A DNA stretch of 64,000 nucleotides from Solwaraspora sp. WMMD791. Lineage in GTDB: Bacteria; Actinomycetota; Actinomycetes; Mycobacteriales; Micromonosporaceae. Location: NCBI RefSeq assembly GCF_029581195.1, contig NZ_CP120737.1, positions 3,759,001 to 3,823,000 on the forward strand, given 5' to 3'. Shown piece by piece: positions 19,898 through 27,729 of the stretch; position 1 is the stretch's first letter; each line of letters begins with the position of its first letter. The notes beneath the pieces are model-generated. The model made no database searches and had not been told where the DNA came from. It worked only from the letters and a program-made list of their open reading frames with translations. Made by a program: the position numbers and the translations under genes.

Positions 19898-21621
19898 GAC
19901 GCCTCCTCGATCAGCAGGGCCGGTTCGGCCCGGGTCACCAGCGCCGCATAGCGCGGCTCGGTCCTCAGCAACTCGGCGTGGCTACCCTCGGCGAGCACCT
20001 TGCCGTCGTCGAGGAACACCACCCGGTCGGCGTGCTCCAGCAGTAGCGGGCTGGTGGTGCAGACGACGGTGGTCCGGCCGGCCCGGGCTGCCCGCAACCG
20101 GGCCGCGATCCGTACCTCGGTGTGCGCGTCGACGGCGCTGGTCGGCTCGACCAGGACCAGGACCGGCGGGTCGGCCAGCAACGCCCGGGCCAGCCGCAGC
20201 CGCTGCTGCTGGCCGCCGGAGAACTCCCGGCCCCGCTCGGCGACCTCGGTGTCCAGCCCGTGGGGCAGGGCGTCGACGATGTCGGTGGCGCTGGCCGCCA
20301 CCAGGGCCGCCCGGACCGCGTCGTCGCTGGCCTGCCCGGTCGCGTCGAGCTCGTCGCGCAGCCGGCCGGTGAACAGCCGGGCGTCGTTGTCGGCCACCAG
20401 AATTCGCTGCCGGACCGTGGCCAGGTCCAGCTCCCGCAGCGGTACGCCGGAGTAGGTGACCTCGGCGTCGCGGTAGCGGCCCAGCCGGTCGGCGAGTGCC
20501 GCCACGTCCTGCGGCGCGGTGGCCGCCACGGCGGTCGTCCGGCCCGACGCGACCCGCAGCCCGGAGGTGACGTCGACCAGGTCACCATCGGCAGCGGGCA
20601 GCTGCCGGGGGGCGGGCGGATCGGCGAACTCCGGATCGATCGCGAGCAGCCCGGCGACCCGCCGGGCCGCGACGTGCCCCCGGGTGATGGTGTGGATGAA
20701 CTCGGTCACCGTCCGGATCGGACCGACCAGGAAGGCGGTGTACGCGTAGCTGGCGACCAGCTGGCCGACGGTGAGTTCACCGGCGACGGTGAGCCGGGCA
20801 CCGAGCCAGGTCACCAGGACCAGGAACATGCCGGGCAGTAGCAGTTGCGCGGCCTCCAGCACGGATTCGACGCCGGCCAGTCGGCTCCCCCGCCGCCGCA
20901 GCTCCTGGGACTGGTCGCGGTAGCTCCCGGCGAGCACCGCTTCCCCGCCGACTCCACGCAGGATCCGCAGGCCGACGACGATGTCTCCGGCCAGGGTCGC
21001 CAGGGTCGCCTGCTGATCGCGGTACGTCTGCTGCCGGTGGTGCAGCGGCCGGATACCCAGCCCGATGACCGCCACCAGCACCGGAACCCCGATCACGATC
21101 ACCAGACCGAGCGCCGTCGAGGTGCCGACCAGGATGACGGCGACGACGACGATCGCCGCCGCCGCTCCGATCGCCCGGGCGATGGCCTCGACCGCACCGC
21201 CCAGGCTGCTCATGTCGGCCGTGCCGATGCTCACCACCTCGCCGGTGGCCAGCCGCTTCGGCAGGGTGGCGCCGAGCCGGTTCGCCTGCCGTACGGTCAA
21301 CTGCACGGTGCGGTACGCGGTGGACAGCCAGTTCAGCACCCCGAACCAGTGCTGGCTGACGCTGGCGCCGGCCTGGACCAGCCCGAGGCCGAGCAGCACC
21401 GCCGCCCAGCCGAGCAGCGCTGTCAGGTCACCGGCGGTCAGCCCGGCGTCGATCGCCCGGCCGACCACCGCCGGCATCAGCGCCTGACTGCCCATCCAGA
21501 CGATGCTCAGCGCCGCACCGGCGGCCACGGACAGCCGGGCGCGACCGGTCAGCCAGCGCAGCAGGCGGGCGGCGGACCGGTGATCGGCAACGCCGGGATC
21601 GGCGACAGGCAGCGACCACAT
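19894..21621 (-). CDS. ABC exporter half-transporter with degenerate ATP-binding motifs
   Basis: 575 residues: membrane domain (about 20-320) and an ATPase-like domain. The Walker A region is lost (TTAVAATAPQDV near 362-373, no GK[ST]), the Q-loop is altered (VADNDARLF), Walker B has Val in place of Asp (VLVLVEPTS; Glu492 kept) and the H-loop His is Ser524. The signature FSGGQQQR (467-474) is intact. It can therefore only work with the downstream half-transporter, supplying the signature to that subunit's ATP site. A TACGGT hexamer 9 bases before the ATG may be its promoter -10, slightly farther than in the other leaderless genes. Confidence 0.92.
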   Translation of the reverse strand: MWSLPVADPGVADHRSAARLLRWLTGRARLSVAAGAALSIVWMGSQALMPAVVGRAIDAGLTAGDLTALLGWAAVLLGLGLVQAGASVSQHWFGVLNWLSTAYRTVQLTVRQANRLGATLPKRLATGEVVSIGTADMSSLGGAVEAIARAIGAAAAIVVVAVILVGTSTALGLVIVIGVPVLVAVIGLGIRPLHHRQQTYRDQQATLATLAGDIVVGLRILRGVGGEAVLAGSYRDQSQELRRRGSRLAGVESVLEAAQLLLPGMFLVLVTWLGARLTVAGELTVGQLVASYAYTAFLVGPIRTVTEFIHTITRGHVAARRVAGLLAIDPEFADPPAPRQLPAADGDLVDVTSGLRVASGRTTAVAATAPQDVAALADRLGRYRDAEVTYSGVPLRELDLATVRQRILVADNDARLFTGRLRDELDATGQASDDAVRAALVAASATDIVDALPHGLDTEVAERGREFSGGQQQRLRLARALLADPPVLVLVEPTSAVDAHTEVRIAARLRAARAGRTTVVCTTSPLLLEHADRVVFLDDGKVLAEGSHAELLRTEPRYAALVTRAEPALLIEEAS

Positions 21622-21670
21622 GACGCGGCGACCGTACGGCTACGGTCCGCGTCCGAGCTACCGATTTACC

Positions 21671-21937
21671 TCAGCGGTCGACCTGGGTGAAGTCCCAGCT
21701 GTGCGGCGGCCGGGTGACCAGCCGCAGCGGCGGATCCGGCAGCGACACCGGTGCGCTGCGCCATTTCGAGACGACCACCACCCGGTCGTCGGTGGACGAG
21801 AAGATCTCACTGGCCAGGTGCAGCGGGCTGTGCTCGATCTCGGGCAGCGCGGTGTCGCAGACCCAGGTGAGCAACTCGGGCAGGCGGGACGTCTCGGCCT
21901 TGGCCTCCCACATCCGCACGATCACGTCGCCGGACAT
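21671..21937 (-). CDS. small conserved protein downstream of tsaD
   Basis: 88 residues from the ATG at 21937, which overlaps the TAA of tsaD by one base; the longer open frame upstream lies within tsa[26 protein letters not shown] followed by alternating strands (DRVVVVSKWRS) is suggestive of a dimeric alpha/beta-barrel (antibiotic biosynthesis monooxygenase-like) fold, but this is only a weak resemblance. Translational coupling to tsaD suggests co-expression with the t6A genes. Function unknown. Confidence 0.75.
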   Translation of the reverse strand: MSGDVIVRMWEAKAETSRLPELLTWVCDTALPEIEHSPLHLASEIFSSTDDRVVVVSKWRSAPVSLPDPPLRLVTRPPHSWDFTQVDR

Positions 21938-22983
21938 TACACGCTCACCGTTGTCAGCGGCAGCGCGGAGTCGGCCGGCAGGTCGAGCCGGCTGGCCGGC
22001 ACCCCGGCGGCCACCAGGTGCGAGCCGAGCGCGGCGACCATCGCCCCGTTGTCGGTACACAGCTTCGGCCGGGGCACCCGGACCCGGATCCCGTACCGCG
22101 CGCAGCGCTGCTCGGCCATCGCCCGCAGCCGCGAGTTGGCCGCCACCCCGCCGCCGATGACCAGGGTCTCGACGCCCCGCTCCCGGCAGGCGTCGATCGC
22201 CTTGGCGGTCAGTACGTCGCAGACCGCTTCCTGGAACGAGGCGGCCACGTCGGCGACCGGCACCGGCTCACCGGCCCGTTCTCGGGCCTCCACCCAGCGG
22301 GCCACCGCCGTCTTGAGCCCGGAGAAGGAGAAGTCGAACCGGTGCGTGGCCAGGTCCTTCGGCGCGGTCAGGCCACGCGGGAAGGCGATCGCGGCCGGGT
22401 CGCCGTCGCGGGCCGACCGGTCGATCGGGGGCCCACCGGGGAACGGCAGCCCGAGCAGCCGGGCCACCTTGTCGAACGCCTCACCGGCGGCGTCGTCGAT
22501 GGTGGCGCCGAGCGGGGTGACCCCGGCGGTCAGGTCGTCGACCAGCAGCAGCGACGAATGTCCACCGGAGACCAGCAGGGCGATCGCCGGCTCCGGCAGC
22601 GGACCGTGTTCGAGGGTGTCGACGGCGACGTGTGCGGCGAGATGGTTGACGCCGTACACCGGCTTGTCGGCGGCGATCGCGTAGCCCTTGGCCGCCGCGA
22701 CGCCGACCAGCAACGCGCCGGCCAGGCCGGGACCGGCGGTGACGGCGATCGCGTCGATGTCGGCGAGGGTCACCCCGGCGTCGTCGAGCGCCCGCCGCAT
22801 GGTCGGCACGATCGCCTCCAGGTGGGCCCGGCTGGCCACCTCCGGCACCACGCCACCGAACCGGGCATGTTCGGCCACGCTGGAGGCGAGCGCGTCGGCG
22901 AGCAGGGTGTGCCCGCGGACGATGCCGACTCCGGTCTCGTCGCAGGAGGTCTCGATCCCGAGGACCAGGGGTTCGTCAGCCAT
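21937..22983 (-). CDS. tsaD: tRNA N6-adenosine threonylcarbamoyltransferase
   Basis: 348 residues. Transfers the threonylcarbamoyl group to A37 of ANN-decoding tRNAs, acting with TsaB and TsaE. ASKHA-type ATPase: [15 protein letters not shown] at the start, metal-site [40 protein letters not shown] and [13 protein letters not shown]. The start overlaps the rimI stop by 8 bases. Third gene of tsaB-rimI-tsaD-small protein; tsaE is about 2 kb away with alr. Confidence 0.97.
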   Translation of the reverse strand: MADEPLVLGIETSCDETGVGIVRGHTLLADALASSVAEHARFGGVVPEVASRAHLEAIVPTMRRALDDAGVTLADIDAIAVTAGPGLAGALLVGVAAAKGYAIAADKPVYGVNHLAAHVAVDTLEHGPLPEPAIALLVSGGHSSLLLVDDLTAGVTPLGATIDDAAGEAFDKVARLLGLPFPGGPPIDRSARDGDPAAIAFPRGLTAPKDLATHRFDFSFSGLKTAVARWVEARERAGEPVPVADVAASFQEAVCDVLTAKAIDACRERGVETLVIGGGVAANSRLRAMAEQRCARYGIRVRVPRPKLCTDNGAMVAALGSHLVAAGVPASRLDLPADSALPLTTVSV

Positions 22984-23449
22984 CTCGCATCATCACCAGG
23001 GCGTCGGTGTTGCTGGGTTGGTAGTAGCCGCGACGTACGCCGACCGGTTCGAAACCGTACGCCGCGTAGAGCCGCTGCGCGGGCGCGTTGTCCACGGCGA
23101 CCTCGAGGAAGGTCCGGCCGGCACCGCGCCGGCCGGCCTCGTCGAGCAGCGCGGTCAGCAGGGTACGGCCGAGGCCACGCCGTTGGGCGTCGCGGCGGAC
23201 CGCGATGTTCTGCACCCACGCCTCGTCGGGTGCCCCGGGGTCACCGGCCCAGGCCAGTCCGGCGTACCCGGCGACCTGGTCGGCGTCGTCGACGGCGGCC
23301 AGGTAGTGATGGTCGTTGGCCAGCTCGTTCCAGAACATCTCGGCCGACCACCGCTCCGCACCGAACAGGTCGGCTTCGATCGGCAGCACCTGCTCGATGT
23401 GCCACCAGCGGAACCGGACGATTCGCTGCCGGGTACCGGCCTGGGTCAC
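22976..23449 (-). CDS. rimI: ribosomal-protein-alanine N-acetyltransferase RimI
   Basis: 157 residues. The GTG at 23449 overlaps the TGA of tsaB (GTGA), giving the usual RimI length. GNAT fold with acetyl-CoA motif [21 protein letters not shown] and the C-terminal [19 protein letters not shown]. Acetylates the N-terminus of ribosomal protein S18 in model bacteria. Its place between tsaB and tsaD is conserved in actinobacteria. Confidence 0.95.
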   Translation of the reverse strand: MTQAGTRQRIVRFRWWHIEQVLPIEADLFGAERWSAEMFWNELANDHHYLAAVDDADQVAGYAGLAWAGDPGAPDEAWVQNIAVRRDAQRRGLGRTLLTALLDEAGRRGAGRTFLEVAVDNAPAQRLYAAYGFEPVGVRRGYYQPSNTDALVMMRDG

Positions 23450-24156
23450 CGCAGCACCGGTTTCCGGCCGGTCGCCGCGACCGCGTCGGGCCGACGCAGG
23501 TAGCACGGGGTCAACGGCTCGCCGTCGGCACCGGCCCGGACCCGGTCGGCCGCGAGTTCGGCCAACGCCAGGGCGCTCGGGTAACGCGGCTCGGGCCGCA
23601 CCGGCAGGCCGAGGACGTCGGCGTAGCGCAGCGCACCGTCGCCGACCGCCGCGACGACACCCGGCAGGGCGGCACCCGGTAGGGCCTCGGCCACGGTGGC
23701 CGGGGTCGCCACCGCCGGGTCGGTCAGTCGCCGCCCGTCGCCGTCGTACACCGCCCAGTAGATCTCGCGCCGACGCGCGTCGGTCGCGGCCAGCACCGGG
23801 CCGTCGGCGCGCCCATCGGCGGCGCCGGTGCCGGTAGCGGCCGCCCGGCCGAGCGCGTCGAGGGAGACGACGCCGTACGCCGGGACGTCGAGCGCGTGCG
23901 CCATGCTGACGGCGGTCACCAGGCCGACCCGCAGTCCGGTGAACGGCCCAGGGCCGAGCCCGGCGACGATCGCCGTCAGGTCGGTCGCCGTCGCGCCGGC
24001 CTCGGCCAGGCAGGCGGCGATCTGCGGTCCGAGCAGCTCGCCGTGCGCCCGCGCATCGACCGCGCGGCGGCTGGCCAGCAGGCGTACGTCGTCGGTGACC
24101 TCGGCCAGCGCGGCGGTCACCGCGGGCGTCGACGAATCCAGCACGAGTACCAGCAC
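23446..24156 (-). CDS. tsaB: tRNA threonylcarbamoyladenosine biosynthesis protein TsaB
   Basis: 236 residues. Partner and activator of TsaD. LVLDSSTPAVTAAL at the N-terminus, HGELLGPQIAACL and GLGPGPFTGLRVGLVTAVSMAHAL are the family hallmarks. The GTG at 24156 is chosen over the GTG three codons upstream because TAGTGT lies exactly 7 bases before it and there is no ribosome site, the pattern of a leaderless mRNA. Leads the operon tsaB-rimI-tsaD. Confidence 0.93.
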   Translation of the reverse strand: MLVLVLDSSTPAVTAALAEVTDDVRLLASRRAVDARAHGELLGPQIAACLAEAGATATDLTAIVAGLGPGPFTGLRVGLVTAVSMAHALDVPAYGVVSLDALGRAAATGTGAADGRADGPVLAATDARRREIYWAVYDGDGRRLTDPAVATPATVAEALPGAALPGVVAAVGDGALRYADVLGLPVRPEPRYPSALALAELAADRVRAGADGEPLTPCYLRRPDAVAATGRKPVLR

Positions 24157-24163
24157 GGTAAGC

Positions 24164-24169
24164 ACACTA
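24164..24169 (-). promoter_or_regulatory. -10 element for a leaderless transcript (TAGTGT)
   Basis: TAGTGT on the minus strand ends 7 bases before the GTG of tsaB at 24156. Confidence 0.5.
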
Positions 24170-24303
24170 ACCGGACAGCCCCGCCGACCATCGCACCGGC
24201 CGGCAGATCACGCCCGGCGCGTCAGCTGGCGCGTCGATCCGTACGCGACGGGCCGAACACGTCACGGAACGTCACCGCCCGACAGACAACTACGCGCGTG
24301 AGT

Positions 24304-24343
24304 GATATTCCTCAGAGGAATGATTATTCCTCTGAGGAATATC
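24304..24343. promoter_or_regulatory. nested AT-rich palindrome, candidate operator of the XRE regulator
   Basis: Two 18-base arms, GATATTCCTCAGAGGAAT (24304-24321) and its exact reverse complement (24326-24343), flank GATT. Each arm contains a near-perfect palindrome of its own, ATTCCTC-x-GAGGAAT, so the element is two identical 15-base operators in inverted order, 21 bases centre to centre (two helical turns). It is strikingly AT-rich for this genome. It lies between tsaB and the XRE gene. Confidence 0.7.
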
Positions 24344-24437
24344 GATGTGACGCAATACATGCGTCCGGTCGCGGAAGCCCCCTCGGAGTGGTAGCCACAT
24401 CGGCGTGAAGACTGCAGCGGGGCGGAAGGCGCGGCGG

Positions 24438-24493
24438 AGCCGCTGTCCGGCAGCGGCTGCCCGGGAGCGGCTGTCCGGGAGCGGCTGTCCGGG
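24438..24493 (+). repeat. four 14-bp tandem repeats before the XRE gene
   Basis: Four units of AGCGGCTGTCCGGG (first two with small changes) end about 65 bases before the XRE start. The 14-base period excludes a coding repeat. A role in the 5' leader is possible. Confidence 0.8.
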
Positions 24494-24558
24494 AGCCGAC
24501 ATCGGACCTGCGCCCTACGGATGGACAGCCGCCCGGCGGCGGACAAGGATCGACGTCG

Positions 24559-25341
24559 ATGGCAGAACACCCTTCGACGGCCCACCACGCCGCGACCCAC
24601 GGCACCTCGGCCGCGACTCCCGCAGGCTCGCTGGCGGCGCTGATCGGCACGACGCTGCGCGACGAGCGGCAGGCGCGGCTGCTGACCCAGCAGGTGTTGG
24701 CCGATCGGGCCGGCGTGGGACAGGCCACCGTCGCCCGGATCGAGCAGGGGGCGCGGACGCCGAGCCTGGCGACGGTCGAACGGCTGTTCGCGGCGATGGG
24801 ACGCCAACTGACCGTCGGCGTCGAGGACCTCGACGCCGATGTCGACCGGCGGATCGCCGAGATCGCCGCCCGCCCGTTCGCCGACCGGCTCGCGCAGACC
24901 AGCGTCGAACAGTTCCACCGCCAGGCCGCCGGGTTCAGCTTCGTCTTCGACGGTCCGACCGCGGCGCTGCTGCAGGGCGCGCCGGTGCCGGCGCCCGGAG
25001 TGCACGTGGCGTTGCTCTGGCGAGAAGCCGACGCCGTCACCGACTGGCTCACCCGCAAGTACGCCACCCGGTGGATGGACCGCTGGCAGGAGTACCGCCA
25101 CATCCCGGTCGACCCTCGGGAGCCGTACCCGCACCGCTGGCAGACGATGGCCGGCGAGATCCACGCCCGGATGTACGACGAACTCCCGCCGGCGATCGAG
25201 GTACGCCACGACGGGCGGCACTACCCGGTCGTACCGCTGGCCGAGATCGACATCGTCGATCCGGACACTGCCGACCTGCTGCGCCGGTTCCGCGAGGTCC
25301 GCCGCACGGCCGGGGCCGCAGCCGGGGCCGACGAGAGCTGA
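24559..25341 (+). CDS. XRE-family helix-turn-helix protein with an unassigned C-terminal domain
   Basis: 260 residues. ATG at 24559 follows AAGGA with 9 bases spacing. Residues 25-80 are an XRE helix-turn-helix (LRDERQARLLTQQVLADRAGVGQATVARIEQG). The remaining 180 residues contain FSFVFDGPTAALLQG, ALLWREADAVTDWLTRKY, RWMDRWQEYRHIPVDPREP and HYPVVPLAEIDIVDP, rich in Trp and charged residues. I do not recognise the domain with certainty. A substrate- or protein-binding role alongside DNA binding is possible. No toxin gene is adjacent, so a toxin-antitoxin label is not supported. The nested palindrome 215-255 bases upstream is the likely autoregulatory site. Convergent with ung. Confidence 0.82.
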   Translation: MAEHPSTAHHAATHGTSAATPAGSLAALIGTTLRDERQARLLTQQVLADRAGVGQATVARIEQGARTPSLATVERLFAAMGRQLTVGVEDLDADVDRRIAEIAARPFADRLAQTSVEQFHRQAAGFSFVFDGPTAALLQGAPVPAPGVHVALLWREADAVTDWLTRKYATRWMDRWQEYRHIPVDPREPYPHRWQTMAGEIHARMYDELPPAIEVRHDGRHYPVVPLAEIDIVDPDTADLLRRFREVRRTAGAAAGADES

Positions 25342-25365
25342 GCCGGGGCCGGGGCCGAAGAGAGC

Positions 25366-26055
25366 TCAGCCGGCGCCGGTCCGGCTCCAGTCGATCCCGG
25401 GTAGACCGGCGTCGGCGAGCGCCTTGTCGGTGGCGCTGAACGGACGGCTACCGAGGAACCCGCGCGGATTCATCGGGCTGGGGTGACCCGCCTCCAGCAC
25501 CACGTGCGCCGGATTGGTGATCAACGCCCGCTTCTTGCGGGCGTACCCACCCCAGAGCAGGAAGACGACCCGCTGCCCGCTGCCGTCGAGCGCCCGGATC
25601 GTGGCGTCGGTGAACTCCTCCCAGCCTTTGCCCGCGTGCGAGCCGGGCGTGCCCTCGCGGACCGTCAGGACCGCGTTGAGCAGCAGCACCCCTTGCGCCG
25701 CCCAGCCGGTCAGGTCGCCGCTGCGGGGCATCGGCACCCCGACGTCGGTGCCCAGCTCCTTGAAGACGTTGCGCAGCGATGGCGGGACCGCCACGCCGTC
25801 GCGGACGCTGAAGCTCAACCCGTGGGCCTGACCGGCCCGGTGGTACGGGTCCTGGCCGAGGATCAGCACCCGGCACTGCTGCGGCGGGCAGAGCCGGTAC
25901 GCGGCGAACAGGTCCTCCTGCGGCGGAAAGACGGTCCGGGTCGCGTACTCGTCGGCGACGAAGGCACCGAGCCGGGCGGTGGCGGCCGGATCCAGGTGCG
26001 GGGTGAGGGCCGCCGTCCAGGCCGCAGGCAGCATGGCCAACAGGTCGAGCATCAC
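25366..26055 (-). CDS. ung: uracil-DNA glycosylase
   Basis: 229 residues. Removes uracil from DNA in base excision repair. Family-1 motifs are complete: GQDPYH with the catalytic Asp, FSVRDGVAVPPSLRNVFKEL, LLLNAVLTV, and the HPSPMN loop with the catalytic His (AGHPSPMNPRGFLGS). AAAGG precedes two adjacent possible starts, GTG at 26055 and ATG at 26052, which are not distinguishable here. Single gene, convergent with the XRE gene. Confidence 0.96.
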   Translation of the reverse strand: MMLDLLAMLPAAWTAALTPHLDPAATARLGAFVADEYATRTVFPPQEDLFAAYRLCPPQQCRVLILGQDPYHRAGQAHGLSFSVRDGVAVPPSLRNVFKELGTDVGVPMPRSGDLTGWAAQGVLLLNAVLTVREGTPGSHAGKGWEEFTDATIRALDGSGQRVVFLLWGGYARKKRALITNPAHVVLEAGHPSPMNPRGFLGSRPFSATDKALADAGLPGIDWSRTGAG

Positions 26056-26110
26056 AGAACGCCTTTCGTGGATCCGTCAGATCGGCGGGGTGCCGCGGAC
26101 GAGGCGCACT

Positions 26111-26614
26111 CTAGCGCCCGGCTACGACATCACCGTCCAGCATGGCGAGACGCTCGGCCCAGTCGGCGCCGACCCCGGTCAGCTCCGCCGACCGGCTGTC
26201 GTCGTCGTGCCGGTGCATCCGGACCAGCAGGTGCGCGTCGGCGAGCTGCTCGACCATCCCCTCGCCCCATTCGACGACGGTGACCGCCCGGTCGACGTCG
26301 GCGTCCAGGTCGAGGTCGTCGATCTCGGCGCGCGGATCGGGTGCGTCGCCCAGCCGGTACGCGTCGGCGTGCACCAGGGTCGACGTACCGCCGAGGGCGG
26401 CGTCCGGCGGATGCACCCGGGCGATCACGAACGTCGGCGAGGTGATGTCGCCGCGCACTCCGAGGCCGGATCCGATCCCCTGGACCAGGGCGGTCTTGCC
26501 GGCACCCAGCGGGCCGGCCAGCACCACCAGGTCGCCGGGGCGCAGCAGGCGACCCAGTTGTCGGCCGAACGCATGGGTGTCGGCAAGTGCGGTCAGACGT
26601 ACCCGGACTGTCAT
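26111..26614 (-). CDS. tsaE: tRNA threonylcarbamoyladenosine biosynthesis ATPase TsaE
   Basis: 167 residues. P-loop ATPase that drives turnover of the TsaB-TsaD complex in t6A synthesis. Walker A GPLGAGKT, then ITSPTFVIARVH, HADAYRLGD and VTVVEWGEG are standard. The ATG overlaps the stop of the alpha/beta hydrolase gene (ATGA). Third gene of alr-hydrolase-tsaE, separated from tsaB-rimI-tsaD by the XRE gene and ung. Confidence 0.96.
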   Translation of the reverse strand: MTVRVRLTALADTHAFGRQLGRLLRPGDLVVLAGPLGAGKTALVQGIGSGLGVRGDITSPTFVIARVHPPDAALGGTSTLVHADAYRLGDAPDPRAEIDDLDLDADVDRAVTVVEWGEGMVEQLADAHLLVRMHRHDDDSRSAELTGVGADWAERLAMLDGDVVAGR

Positions 26615-27729
26615 TCCTGGATTTTCGCAAGGAACGCGAACAGCGCGGCGTTCACCTGGTCGGCGTGTTCCAGCATCACCACGTGACCGCCGTCGGCGAT
26701 CTGGACGTAGTCGGCGTCCGGCAGTCGGCGGACGATCTCCTCGGAGTGCGCCACCGGGGTGATCATGTCCTTGTCGCCGACGATGACCAGCGTCGGGTTG
26801 GGGGCGAGCACCGCCAGCGCCGGGTACCGGGAATGGGTGAGCAGGGTGCGTACGTACCGGGTGACCGTCTCGGCGGAGGTCCGCGAGTTCATCCGTTCCA
26901 CGTAGCTGACCAGTGCCGGGCTGGGCCGGTCGGTGCCGAAGCCGTAGCGGCGGGTCAGCAGCCAGCTGAGGTCGGAGGCGGCCAGCCGGGTCCGGTCGAT
27001 CACCCCGCCGGTCAGTCGGGTCGCGTTGTTGACCAGCATCAGCAGCGGGGAGCCGGCCCGGCTGAGAATCGCCGGTACGCCGAGCCGGGCCTCGTCGAGC
27101 AGGCCACCGGAGGTCGCCATCAGCACGGTGCCGGCGACCCGTTCGTCGAACAGCTCCGGGTAGCGCTCGGCGAGCGCCATGATGGTCATCCCGCCCATCG
27201 AATGTCCGACCAGGACGATCGGCCCGTCCGGGACCGCCTGCTCCAGGACCGCCCGCAGCGTGTCACCGAGAGCCGCGATCTCGTAGTCACCCGACTCCAG
27301 CCGCCCGGACCGGCCGTGCCCGGGCTGGTCGTAGCAGACGATCCGGTGTTCGCCCCGGCGGGTCAGCTCCCGGCGTTGAAAGTGGAACGTCCCCATGTCC
27401 AGGCAGTAGCCGTGCACGAAGACGACGGTGGGCCGGGGCGGGGCGTCCTCGTCCGGCTCGACGATCTCCACGTACACGTCGGTGCCGTCGCTGGCGGTGA
27501 CCACCCGGGTCTCGTCGTAGGGCAGTTCGCCGAAGGGTTCGTCGGCGTACGGGTCGGTGGTGTCGCGTTTGAGCCGGCGGACCAGGGCGCGTTCGGCGGC
27601 GACGGTCGCGGTCACCCCGGCGGCGGCGAGGCCGAGTGCCGCGCCGACGATCCCGGCGGTCCGGGCCACCTTCTGTACGCCGGCCCGCGGCCCCGCCGTC
27701 CGCTGGGCCACCCCACGCTGCCTGCTCAT
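26611..27729 (-). CDS. alpha/beta hydrolase
   Basis: 372 residues. ATG at 27729 overlaps the TGA of alr (ATGA). After a basic N-terminus there is one hydrophobic segment (about residues 24-45, GIVGAALGLAAAGVTATVAA), so it is probably membrane-anchored. The fold is clear: oxyanion HGYCLD, nucleophile elbow GHSMGG, late Asp in VIVGDKDMITP and the His in DGGHVVMLEHAD. The substrate is unknown; esterase or lipase-like activity is usual. The same alr-hydrolase-tsaE order occurs in many actinobacteria. Confidence 0.9.
   Translation of the reverse strand: MSRQRGVAQRTAGPRAGVQKVARTAGIVGAALGLAAAGVTATVAAERALVRRLKRDTTDPYADEPFGELPYDETRVVTASDGTDVYVEIVEPDEDAPPRPTVVFVHGYCLDMGTFHFQRRELTRRGEHRIVCYDQPGHGRSGRLESGDYEIAALGDTLRAVLEQAVPDGPIVLVGHSMGGMTIMALAERYPELFDERVAGTVLMATSGGLLDEARLGVPAILSRAGSPLLMLVNNATRLTGGVIDRTRLAASDLSWLLTRRYGFGTDRPSPALVSYVERMNSRTSAETVTRYVRTLLTHSRYPALAVLAPNPTLVIVGDKDMITPVAHSEEIVRRLPDADYVQIADGGHVVMLEHADQVNAALFAFLAKIQE

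Noticed and set aside
23046-23056. GGTTCGAAACC, resembling a tRNA T-loop
   Set aside because: It lies inside rimI, encoding a conserved GNAT segment, and no cloverleaf can be drawn around it.
24166-25341. Toxin-antitoxin module around the XRE gene
   Set aside because: No partner gene lies on either side; ung follows convergently and the region before is non-coding.
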